In this document: positions 7,530 through 15,350 of the stretch, in pieces | How the letters are laid out: each line of letters starts with the position of its first letter | Position numbering within the stretch: position 1 is the stretch's first letter | Assembly: GCA_017450125.1 (NCBI GenBank) | Contig: JAFSWZ010000013.1 | Coordinates: forward strand, 1 to 64,000 | Length of the DNA: 64,000 bases | Direction: 5' to 3' | Origin: Synergistaceae bacterium | GTDB lineage: Bacteria; Synergistota; Synergistia; Synergistales; Aminobacteriaceae | The notes under the pieces: model-generated | Database searches by the model: none | What the model saw: only the letters and a program-made list of their open reading frames with translations | Told to the model about the DNA's origin: nothing | Made by a program: the position numbers and the translations under genes

Positions 7530-8894
7530 TTAAAGCATGTAGAGTGAAATTCCGTAGATTGCCAGAACCGCAACGATACCCTGAATCAGTGTTGCCATCG
7601 TCTGAGCCTTATACGCAGTGTTCAGATCCATATCACTGAACTGCGTAACAACCCAGAAGTACGAGTCGTTAGCGTGGGACACGACCATTGCGCCCGAACC
7701 TATAGCCAGCGTAGCGAGCACAGCACCCATCGGAGCACCGAGCCCCAGAGAACCGAGCATCGGAGCAATAATCTGCGCTGTGGTTACGATTGCGACAGTC
7801 GATGAGCCCTGCGCAGTCTTGAGTGCCGCCGCAATGATGAACGGCAGGAAGATTCCGAAGTTGTAGCTGGATAACGCCTCGCCGATGTAGTTTCCGACAC
7901 CAGATGCCGCGATAACTGCACCGAGACCGCCGCCAGCCGCCGTAATCATTATGATGTTCGCGCCGTCTTTTACGCCTTCGCCTATCCAGCCGTTGGTTAC
8001 TTCCTCAGTGAACGGAGCAAGGAAGAAGCACAGCACAACTCCGATTGACAGAGCAATAACAGGATTGCCCAAGAAGTTGCTGACGATGAAGAGGGTTGAC
8101 TCTTTGCCGCCGATTTTCGCTAAGGTTGACGGGTAGCTGATGAACGAGCTGAACGCAATCAGGATTAACGGTATCAGGATGGGAGCAAACGACTTGAACG
8201 CTGAAGGAAGAGTCCCGTACTTGGCCTTCAGTTCCTCGTAGGACTCGCCGACTCCGTCCTGCTCGTCGAACGGCACGGGGAGCTTCGGCCCGGCGATTAA
8301 CGCATAAACGTAGCCCGCAATCACCGACACGATGGAGACCACGATACCCCACATGATGACCATTCCCAGATCTGCATGAAGCTCATTCGCGGCGGCAATC
8401 GGGCCGGGTGTCGGAGGAACAAGAGTGTGTGTCGCGTAAAGTCCCGTCGACAGAGCAATAGCCATCACAGACAGCCTTACGTGCGAACGACGGGCTAATG
8501 ACTTGTTGAGGGACGACAGGATTACGAAGCCGGAGTCGCAGAACACAGGGATTGAGACCACCCAGCCGATTAAGCTCATCGCGAGGGCAGGACGCTTTTC
8601 ACCGACGACCTTGAGCACCGAGTCAGCCATCGTGAAAGCCGCGCCGGACTTCTCGAGCATTGCGCCGATGATAGTGCCGAGCAGGATTACGATGCCGATG
8701 CCCCTGCACGTCCCGCCGAAACCGTTAAGGATTGTGTCGAGGACTTTTGCGGGAGCCATCCCTACAGCAAGCCCCATAGCCAGAGCTACGGCGAACAGAG
8801 CAACGAACGGATGGAACTTCATCTTTGAGATGAGGAGCACCATCAGCACTATTGCAACGACAAGAATAACTACTAGCATAGAACCTTGTACCAT
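7530..8894 (-). CDS. GntP family gluconate/sugar-acid permease
   Basis: A 454-residue membrane protein with about 12-14 predicted helices. GntP-family hallmarks are visible: FGGTCRGIGIVILLGTIIG (about 59-77), IPVFCDSGFVIL (about 114-125), THTLVPPTPGPIAAA (about 155-169) and SHANDSYFWVV (about 413-423). The family takes up gluconate, glycerate and related hydroxy-acids by proton symport. It stands alone, without a kinase or dehydrogenase beside it, unlike the second GntP gene at 28455. A TATAAT at 8950-8955 (minus strand) and AAAGGAG before the ATG suggest it is transcribed from the intergenic region shared with the acetyltransferase gene. Confidence 0.88.
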   Translation of the reverse strand: MVQGSMLVVILVVAIVLMVLLISKMKFHPFVALFAVALAMGLAVGMAPAKVLDTILNGFGGTCRGIGIVILLGTIIGAMLEKSGAAFTMADSVLKVVGEKRPALAMSLIGWVVSIPVFCDSGFVILSSLNKSLARRSHVRLSVMAIALSTGLYATHTLVPPTPGPIAAANELHADLGMVIMWGIVVSIVSVIAGYVYALIAGPKLPVPFDEQDGVGESYEELKAKYGTLPSAFKSFAPILIPLILIAFSSFISYPSTLAKIGGKESTLFIVSNFLGNPVIALSIGVVLCFFLAPFTEEVTNGWIGEGVKDGANIIMITAAGGGLGAVIAASGVGNYIGEALSSYNFGIFLPFIIAAALKTAQGSSTVAIVTTAQIIAPMLGSLGLGAPMGAVLATLAIGSGAMVVSHANDSYFWVVTQFSDMDLNTAYKAQTMATLIQGIVAVLAIYGISLYML

Positions 8895-8989
8895 TGCTAT
8901 AAATTCTCCTTTCGGGAGTGAGATAGATTGTGAATGGATAAATGCTAGAATTATACCCTAATACTTATGCAAAGGCGTGTGAAGAATTA

Positions 8990-9580
8990 ATGACTGAACG
9001 CGAGAAGATGATTCTCGGCGAACTGTACAACCCTGCTGATGATGAGCTGTACACCCTCAGGACGAAGGCACACCGTCTGTGCGCGGACTATAACCGACTG
9101 CACGACACTGACGAGGCGGCACGGTACTCCCTACTTCGCGAGCTCCTGCCAAACTGCACGTTCGACGACTACTTCTACCTTCAAGGGCCGATATACTTCG
9201 ACTACGGAGTCAATACCTACATCGGCAAAGGCTTCTACGCAAACTTCAACTTCACGGTACTTGACGTGTGCCCGGTGAAGATAGGAGATAACGTCCTGAT
9301 TGGCACGAATGTTTCCCTGCTCACGCCAACTCACCCGATGCGCTGGCAAGAGAGGAATCCGAGAATCATGGAGGACGGTTCGGCAGTGATGCTCGAGGCG
9401 GCCAAGCCCATAACGATCGGGAACAACTGCTGGATTGCGGGGAGCGTTACGGTAACCGGCGGTGTAACCATCGGGGACGGGTGCGTAATCGGTGCAGGAA
9501 GCGTAGTAACAAGGGATATTCCGGCGAACAGTTTTGCGGCAGGTGTACCATGCAGAGTGATCAGACAGATAGAGCAATAG
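8990..9580 (+). CDS. maa: maltose/galactoside O-acetyltransferase family protein
   Basis: A 196-residue left-handed beta-helix (LbH) acetyltransferase. The N-terminus MTEREKMILGELYNPADDEL (residues 1-20) is the Maa/LacA cap domain, followed by hexapeptide repeats and the active-site stretch containing THP in LLTPTHPM (about 108-115), where His is the catalytic residue of the family. The C-terminal ANSFAAGVPCRVIR is typical. It transfers acetyl from acetyl-CoA to a sugar hydroxyl; the true sugar is unknown. The ATG at 8990 is preferred over 8942 because it matches the conserved start. It overlaps the start of mcrB. Confidence 0.9.
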   Translation: MTEREKMILGELYNPADDELYTLRTKAHRLCADYNRLHDTDEAARYSLLRELLPNCTFDDYFYLQGPIYFDYGVNTYIGKGFYANFNFTVLDVCPVKIGDNVLIGTNVSLLTPTHPMRWQERNPRIMEDGSAVMLEAAKPITIGNNCWIAGSVTVTGGVTIGDGCVIGAGSVVTRDIPANSFAAGVPCRVIRQIEQ

Positions 9581-10983
9581 ACGGCGGAAACGCTCTCGGT
9601 GATGCGGATGTTCAGACGGTGCATTACTGGCTGTGCGCAGCCGGGCAGGGAGCGCATATGTGGGAGGATTTCCACGATCGCGGCGTGATAGGCATAGGCT
9701 GGCCGCAGCTCGGAGACCTCCGCAGCTACTCAAACAGGGAAGAGATGCGCGCAAAGCTCCGTGAAGTCTTCCCCGACAGCCCTTCTTCATTCAGGGATGT
9801 TTCGCTTTGTCTGTGGCAGTTCGTGCATGAACTGAAGCCGGGTGATGTTATCTTCGCAAAACGCGGACACTATGGAATTGTCGGCAGAGGAATCGTCAGA
9901 GGGGATTACGAGTTTGACAACAGCAAGAACGACGGCTATCCGAATATCCGCAAAGTGGAATGGACTCACACATGCGACAAGGAGACCGACGAGGGAAACC
10001 CGACGAAAACTCTGACCGACATCACCAACTACACTGGCAAGGTCAGAAATATAGCTTCACTTTTCGGCACGGATGACGGCGATGACGATGATGAAGACAC
10101 CCCCGAGATAGACTATCCCGCGTACACGGAGGACGACTTCCTGCAGCAGGTGTACATCAGCAGAGAGGCTTACGGCACGCTGACAGGTTTACTGCACACC
10201 AAGAAGAACATCATCCTTCAGGGTGCTCCGGGCGTGGGCAAAACCTACCTCGCAAAACGTCTCGCGTATTCGATGATGGGCGTGAAGGACATTTCGCGCG
10301 TCATGATGATTCAGTTCCATCAGAGCTATTCCTACGAAGATTTCATTATGGGCTTCCGGCCGTCAGAGAAAGGCTTTGAGCTCAAGAAGGGAGTCTTCTA
10401 CAACTTCTGCAAGAGGGCAGAGGATGACGGCGACAACGATTACTTCTTCATCATCGACGAGATAAACAGGGGAAACCTGAGCAAGATTTTCGGCGAACTG
10501 TTCATGCTCCTCGAGAGCGATAAGCGCGGCGAATACAACAAACTTCAGCTGCTCTACTCCGACGAGCTGTTCTTTGTGCCGGAGAACGTCTACATCATCG
10601 GCATGATGAACACTGCAGACCGAAGCCTCGCGTTGCTGGATTACGCGCTGAGGAGGCGTTTTGCGTTCTTCGACCTCAGGCCGGGCTTCTCGTCAGAGGG
10701 CTTCACCAAGTACAGGACATCGCTGAACAGCCCGAAGTTCGACGCACTGATACGCTGCGTTGAGGAGCTCAATGGGGCGATTGCGGAGGACGAATCGCTG
10801 GGCGAAGGCTTCTGCGTAGGGCACAGCTATTTCTGCGGCATAACTCCCGGAGAGCTTAGCGACGAAAGACTGTCAGGGATAGTTGAGTACGAGATTATTC
10901 CTCTGCTGCGTGAATACTGGTTCGACGATCCGCGCAAGGTTGAGGAGTGGAGCGGCAGGCTGAGGGATGCTCTGAAGTGGTAA
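9550..10983 (+). CDS. mcrB: McrB-type GTPase subunit of a methylation-dependent restriction system, with N-terminal EVE/PUA-like domain
   Basis: A 477-residue protein. Residues about 22-150 look like an EVE/PUA-fold module (HYWLCAAGQGAHMW, WQFVHELKPGDVIFAKRG, GIVGRGIV), the fold used to read modified bases. An acidic linker (about 170-190) leads to an AAA+ domain with Walker A GAPGVGKTYL (about 223-232), Walker B FFIIDEINRGN (about 297-307) and the McrB signature MMNTADRS (about 350-357) that replaces the NKxD motif of other GTPases. It would bind modified DNA and drive McrC by GTP hydrolysis. The ATG at 9550 overlaps the end of maa; longer upstream readings lie wholly inside maa. Confidence 0.9.
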   Translation: MQSDQTDRAIDGGNALGDADVQTVHYWLCAAGQGAHMWEDFHDRGVIGIGWPQLGDLRSYSNREEMRAKLREVFPDSPSSFRDVSLCLWQFVHELKPGDVIFAKRGHYGIVGRGIVRGDYEFDNSKNDGYPNIRKVEWTHTCDKETDEGNPTKTLTDITNYTGKVRNIASLFGTDDGDDDDEDTPEIDYPAYTEDDFLQQVYISREAYGTLTGLLHTKKNIILQGAPGVGKTYLAKRLAYSMMGVKDISRVMMIQFHQSYSYEDFIMGFRPSEKGFELKKGVFYNFCKRAEDDGDNDYFFIIDEINRGNLSKIFGELFMLLESDKRGEYNKLQLLYSDELFFVPENVYIIGMMNTADRSLALLDYALRRRFAFFDLRPGFSSEGFTKYRTSLNSPKFDALIRCVEELNGAIAEDESLGEGFCVGHSYFCGITPGELSDERLSGIVEYEIIPLLREYWFDDPRKVEEWSGRLRDALKW

Positions 10984-12002
10984 AGGTACAGAACATCTAC
11001 TACATGCTGGCTTATGCCTTCAGCGTCCTTAACGAGCAGGGCTTCAAGAATCTTGGTGCTGAGGAGTTCGGGAACACGGCGGAACTTTTTGCGGCCATTC
11101 TTGCGCGTGGAATAAGCTCGCAGATAAAGCGGGGTCTTGGCCGGGAGTACCTTCCTGACACGGAAGCGTTGTCGACGCTGCGCGGGAAGATTGACGTGTC
11201 GGCCTCAGTGAAGACGCGTTCGGTTCTGCGGCGGCAAATGGTCTGCACGTACGATGATTTCTCCGTGAACTCCTGCATGAACAGAGTCATCAAGTCCGTT
11301 GCGGTTATGCTGATGAAGGCGGACATTTCGCGCTCGAGGAAGAAGGAACTTCGCGGGCTTCTGCAGTTCTTCAGCGGAGTGGAGCTCGTGAATCTGCGGA
11401 CGGTGGACTGGAACTTCCGCTACAACAGGAACAACCAGACCTACAGGATGATGCTTGCGGTGTGCTACCTGACGGTCAATGGGCTTCTGCAGACACAGTC
11501 GGACGGGACGATGAGGATGATGGATTTTCTCGATGAACGCAATCTGCCGGGTCTCTACGAGAAGTTTATTCTGGAGTATTTCCGCAAAGAGTTTCCGCAG
11601 CTTCGGCCAAGTTCTCCGCACGTAGAGTGGCAGGTTGACGATGATTTCAGGGACATGCTCCCGATTATGCGGACGGACGTAACGCTGACACACGGGGACA
11701 AGATGCTCATCATCGACGCTAAATGCTATTCACACGCGACTGCGATGAACTTCGGGACACGCAAGTTCCATTCCGGCAACCTTTACCAGATATTCACCTA
11801 CGTCAAGAACGCCGCACTGTCCGCTGCTTCTCACGAAGTCTCGGGAATGCTCCTGTACGCCAAGACCGACGAGGAAGGTATTTCTCCGCACGAATACAGC
11901 ATGAGCGGCAGCAGAATCAGCGTGCGTACTCTGGATTTGAGCGGGGACTTCGAGATGATTCGCGAGCAGCTCAACGACATAGCAGAAAAGTTACTGTGCT
12001 AA
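10977..12002 (+). CDS. mcrC: McrC-type endonuclease subunit
   Basis: A 341-residue protein matching the McrC/5-methylcytosine restriction family. The N-terminal half carries the McrB-interaction region (IYYMLAYAFSVL, typical of McrC; CTYDDFSVNSCMNRVIK about 85-101). The C-terminal half has a PD-(D/E)xK nuclease core with DVTL followed by IIDAKCY (about 235-252). Together with McrB it would cut DNA carrying modified bases, defending against phage. The GTG at 10977 overlaps the mcrB stop, indicating coupled translation; there is no separate ribosome binding site. No cognate methyltransferase is present, as expected for a type IV system. Confidence 0.9.
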   Translation: MVKVQNIYYMLAYAFSVLNEQGFKNLGAEEFGNTAELFAAILARGISSQIKRGLGREYLPDTEALSTLRGKIDVSASVKTRSVLRRQMVCTYDDFSVNSCMNRVIKSVAVMLMKADISRSRKKELRGLLQFFSGVELVNLRTVDWNFRYNRNNQTYRMMLAVCYLTVNGLLQTQSDGTMRMMDFLDERNLPGLYEKFILEYFRKEFPQLRPSSPHVEWQVDDDFRDMLPIMRTDVTLTHGDKMLIIDAKCYSHATAMNFGTRKFHSGNLYQIFTYVKNAALSAASHEVSGMLLYAKTDEEGISPHEYSMSGSRISVRTLDLSGDFEMIREQLNDIAEKLLC

Positions 12003-12031
12003 AAAACGACCTCCCCCGTTAGCGAGGGAGG
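12001..12031 (-). terminator. Rho-independent terminator of the rseP-ispG unit
   Basis: On the minus strand CCTCCC, a loop, GGGAGG (12010-12031) is followed by TCG and TTTTTT (12001-12006). The hairpin also sits directly after mcrC but lacks a T run in that direction. Confidence 0.75.
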
Positions 12032-12038
12032 CTACGCT

Positions 12039-13079
12039 TCACACTTTCAGGAACTCCGGCAAGACTGTTTCAAGCTCGCTGAACGAGTATTCTCCTGCCG
12101 GTTTCCCTTCCCTGAACAGCACAGCTCCTCCCGGCGTACCGGCAATCCCGAACTGTGCATGTCTCGCTTCCTTAGGGCCGTTGACCTCGCACCCCATAAC
12201 CGCAACCGAAGTCCCGTCAGGAAGATTCGCCAATAACGGTTCAACGATTTTCACGAGCCTCATGACATCAGCGCGCCGTCTTCCGCACGTCGGGCAGGAA
12301 ATGAGGTTCACGCCCCTTGTCCGAAGCTCTAAGGCCTTCAGAATCTCGTAGCCCACGCGCACCTCACGTTCAGGTTCGTCGGTGAGGGAGACTCTCAGAG
12401 TGTCGCCGATGCCCTTCATCAGCAGAGCAGAGATACACGCACTGCCCTTGACGATTCCGCCGTCGCCCGGCCCTGCCTCAGTAAGGCCGATGTGCATGGG
12501 AAATTCAGGATACTTCTCCGCGATGAGCTCGTTTGCTCGGACGCACTCGGGAACGCTCGACGACTTGGCCGAAAGAATCATGTCAGTGAAGCCCGAACGC
12601 AGCAGAAGCTCCGCCTGTTCGCACACAGCAAGGAACAGCGCGCGCGGTCTGTCTCCTCCGGCTTGGGCTAACTGCATTCCCGAGATGCTGCCTCCGTTCG
12701 CGCCGATCCTGATTACTACACCGAGATTCTTTGCGGTCGTGATTACGTCGTTGAGGCGGTCAAGCGGCATGTTGCCGGGATTAATGCGGATTGCTCGGCA
12801 TCCGGCCTCCATCGCCAGAATCGCCAGCGCGGGGTCAAAGTGTATGTCCGCCATTATTGTAAGCTTCGTGTGTTCGACGAGATGCTTCAAGTCATCCGCA
12901 AACTTCTTGTCCGGCAAGGCAGCTCTAGCCATCTCGCACCCGCAGGCAAGAAGCCTCTCGCACTGCGCCGTGCATTCATCGCGCTTATCCAGAGAAACCT
13001 TCAACATGCTCTCTACTCTCACGGGAGCATCGCCGCCTATTGTCAGGCCGTTAATCGTAACTTGTCGTTTGCTGTTCAT
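12039..13079 (-). CDS. ispG: 4-hydroxy-3-methylbut-2-enyl diphosphate synthase
   Basis: A 346-residue IspG. Seen: GGDAPVRVESM at the N-terminus, MADIHFDPALA (about 79-89) in the TIM-barrel part, RINPGN, and the C-terminal [4Fe-4S] cluster region with CPTCGRRRAD (about 262-271) and the third cysteine in MGCEVNGP (about 298-305). It converts MEcPP to HMBPP with a flavodoxin or ferredoxin as electron donor in the MEP isoprenoid pathway. It follows rseP after 4 bases. In many bacteria uppS, cdsA, dxr, rseP and ispG lie together; here the first three are 42 kb away. Confidence 0.95.
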   Translation of the reverse strand: MNSKRQVTINGLTIGGDAPVRVESMLKVSLDKRDECTAQCERLLACGCEMARAALPDKKFADDLKHLVEHTKLTIMADIHFDPALAILAMEAGCRAIRINPGNMPLDRLNDVITTAKNLGVVIRIGANGGSISGMQLAQAGGDRPRALFLAVCEQAELLLRSGFTDMILSAKSSSVPECVRANELIAEKYPEFPMHIGLTEAGPGDGGIVKGSACISALLMKGIGDTLRVSLTDEPEREVRVGYEILKALELRTRGVNLISCPTCGRRRADVMRLVKIVEPLLANLPDGTSVAVMGCEVNGPKEARHAQFGIAGTPGGAVLFREGKPAGEYSFSELETVLPEFLKV

Positions 13080-13083
13080 GGCG

Positions 13084-14127
13084 TTAGTGTGTCAGGAAAA
13101 TGTTGTAGACATCTTTGCAGGTGATGAGAATCATGAGTGAGATTAACACCACAAAACCCGCCGTGTGAATCCATTCCTCTATCTTCTCGGGAAGCCTTCT
13201 GCGCGTGATGATTTCTAGGAGCGTGAAGAGAATCCTTCCGCCGTCGAGGGCAGGTATCGGGAAGAGGTTAAGTATTCCGAGATTGAGGGCGATGATGGCT
13301 ATGAACGTCAGGAAGTCCCAGAAGCCGGAGCGCATGGCTTTGCCGGACATCGAGGCGATTCCCACAGGCCCGGTAACTTCAGCTTCCTGCCGGCCAAGAA
13401 CGAACTCGGCGATTCCCTGAAGCATCATCCTGCTCATCCTGTAGGTGTAAGAGAGCGAAGACCTGCAGGCCTGAAGGAACGTGTATCGCGTCAACGACGG
13501 CGAAACTCCCAGCATAGGACGGCCGTACTCCTCGTTGTTGGGGACGTTGACGGTGAGTGTGATAGTTTCTTCTCCGCGACGGACTGTCAAGGTGAGTTCG
13601 GGGGACTTCGCGCCTTCCGTGCGGATGAGCTCGGACATCTCGCGCCACTTGGCCGCGTTGTGGCCGTTGACCGCGAGGACTTCGTCTCCGACCTTGAGGC
13701 CTGCCTGTTCGCTGGGGAAGCCGGGCATGATTTCACCGATGCGCGTGCTGTTCATGTCAAGGATGCCGTTTCCCCAGAGGAATAACGCCATCAGCACCAC
13801 AGCAAGCAGAATGTTGAATGCCGAACCGTTGAGGAGAATCAGAAACCTCTTCCACGCGGGCTGTTCGTTGAAGCCCATTCCGGGAATGACGTTCTCGCCG
13901 TCTTCTTCCTCGTTCATTCCCGCGAGACGGCAGAAACCTCCGACGGGGAAAATTCTCAGCGACCACAGCATGTTCTTACGGTCTTTGCGCTGAAGAATTG
14001 CCGGCCCCATCCCGAATGCGAACTCGTGAACCTGAACGCCGAGAAGACGGGCGGTGATGTAGTGGCCGTACTCATGAACTACGACGCAGACGGCTATGAC
14101 TATGACGAATGCTATTAACGATAACAT
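13084..14127 (-). CDS. rseP: site-2 intramembrane zinc metalloprotease RseP
   Basis: A 347-residue membrane protease. The zinc-binding HEYGHY motif (HExxH, about residues 18-23) lies in the first transmembrane segment, a single PDZ domain is visible around residues 120-190 (PSEQAGLKVGDEVLAVNG), and the second catalytic motif NLFPIPALDGGR is near residue 290, giving the third zinc ligand. It cleaves membrane-anchored anti-sigma factors and signal peptides within the membrane. The single PDZ domain is like RasP/RseP homologues outside the gamma-proteobacteria. It is adjacent to ispG, a common partner. Confidence 0.95.
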   Translation of the reverse strand: MLSLIAFVIVIAVCVVVHEYGHYITARLLGVQVHEFAFGMGPAILQRKDRKNMLWSLRIFPVGGFCRLAGMNEEEDGENVIPGMGFNEQPAWKRFLILLNGSAFNILLAVVLMALFLWGNGILDMNSTRIGEIMPGFPSEQAGLKVGDEVLAVNGHNAAKWREMSELIRTEGAKSPELTLTVRRGEETITLTVNVPNNEEYGRPMLGVSPSLTRYTFLQACRSSLSYTYRMSRMMLQGIAEFVLGRQEAEVTGPVGIASMSGKAMRSGFWDFLTFIAIIALNLGILNLFPIPALDGGRILFTLLEIITRRRLPEKIEEWIHTAGFVVLISLMILITCKDVYNIFLTH

Positions 14128-14141
14128 GTACTTTCCTCCTG

Positions 14142-15329
14142 CTAAATATGTTTCCTGTATGCTCCCTTGAACCTCTCTAGTGCCTCATGAATATATCTTG
14201 TCGGACAAGCAATGTTCCACCTCTCGAACCCCTCGCCAGCCTTCCCGAACACATACCCTTCGTCGAAGAACAGGCGCGCTTCCTCGTGGTTAATCCTCTC
14301 AACCTCCCGGAAGTCCAGCCCGAAGCCGTTGAGGTTCAGCCACAGAAGATACGTCCCCTCAAGCTCGCACACCTTCACCTGCGGAAACTCACGCGCCATG
14401 AACTCAGCGATGATTCCTCTGTTCGCGTCGATGACCTTCAGGCACTCGTCGAGCCATTCACCGCACTCCCTGTACGCTGCCTCAGCAGCACGGTAACCCA
14501 GAATGTTGCACTTCGGGTTAGGGTTGTGGAGCTTCAGAGCCGCAAAGTACCTCGCGCGTAGTTCTGCGTTTGGGATGAAGACGCTTGATGTCTGGAGGCC
14601 AGCAATGTTGAAGGTCTTGCTCGGAGCTGTGCACACAATGCAGTTGTTCGCGGCTTCTTCGCTGATTGACGCAAAGACCGTGTGGACTTGGCCGGGCATC
14701 AGCAAATCACAGTGTATCTCGTCGGAGAGAACAAGCACGCCGTGTTTCAGGCATATTTCCGCGATGCGCTCGAGTTCCTTGCGCGTCCAGACTCTGCCGA
14801 CGGGGTTATGAGGACTGCACAGAAGAAACATCTTTGTGTTCGGGTCAGAAGCCTTGCGCTCGAAGTCCTCAAAGTCTATCTCGTAGCGCGTTCCCGTGTA
14901 AATCATCGGCGACTCGACGAGCGTCCGCCTGTTATCCCTCACCGCCATGTACATCGGGTGATAAACTGGAGTCGTCAGCATCACGCCGTCGCCTTCCTTC
15001 GTGTACACTCTCACGGCCTCAAAGAACGCGTCTACTATCCCGTGAGTGCTCAGCATCCATTCAGGACGTGCCTCCCAGTTGTGGCGTGAAGATAACCACC
15101 CGCACACTGCCTCAAGGTATCCGTCCGTAGGGTTGGCGTAACCCATTATCGAGGTGTCCAGCTCGCGCTTGAGGGCTTCGACAATCTCCGGCGCGGTAAC
15201 GAACTCCATATCTGCTACGGAGAACGGTATTATGTCCTCTGACTCCTTTACGCCGTACTTCGTGAGCGTGTCCCATTTGCCCGAGCCGGTGTGAAAACGT
15301 TTATGTGTTGTCGTGAAATCGTAAGCCAT
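14142..15329 (-). CDS. MalY/PatB family PLP-dependent cystathionine beta-lyase/aminotransferase
   Basis: A 395-residue fold type I PLP enzyme. Family hallmarks are the start with KWD (residues 18-20), MGYANPTDGY (about 62-71), SPHNPVGRVW (about 170-179), SDEIHCDL (about 202-209) and the Schiff-base lysine in APSKTFNIAGLQ (about 235-246). MalY/PatB proteins release pyruvate, ammonia and a thiol (homocysteine, or H2S from cysteine) and thus serve methionine synthesis or cysteine breakdown. It lies 14 bases before rseP and 21 bases after the metal ATPase gene. The exact substrate is not visible. Confidence 0.9.
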   Translation of the reverse strand: MAYDFTTTHKRFHTGSGKWDTLTKYGVKESEDIIPFSVADMEFVTAPEIVEALKRELDTSIMGYANPTDGYLEAVCGWLSSRHNWEARPEWMLSTHGIVDAFFEAVRVYTKEGDGVMLTTPVYHPMYMAVRDNRRTLVESPMIYTGTRYEIDFEDFERKASDPNTKMFLLCSPHNPVGRVWTRKELERIAEICLKHGVLVLSDEIHCDLLMPGQVHTVFASISEEAANNCIVCTAPSKTFNIAGLQTSSVFIPNAELRARYFAALKLHNPNPKCNILGYRAAEAAYRECGEWLDECLKVIDANRGIIAEFMAREFPQVKVCELEGTYLLWLNLNGFGLDFREVERINHEEARLFFDEGYVFGKAGEGFERWNIACPTRYIHEALERFKGAYRKHI

Positions 15330-15350
15330 TGATGATATTCCTCCTTGATG

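Noticed and set aside
9131-9790. Long open frame opposite the acetyltransferase and mcrB start
   Set aside because: Antisense shadow in a GC-rich region; no ribosome binding site and no recognisable protein, while the plus-strand genes are clear.
9550-12002. McrBC region as a recently acquired defence island
   Set aside because: Only one defence system is present, no mobility genes or repeats are seen, and codon and base use look like the neighbours.
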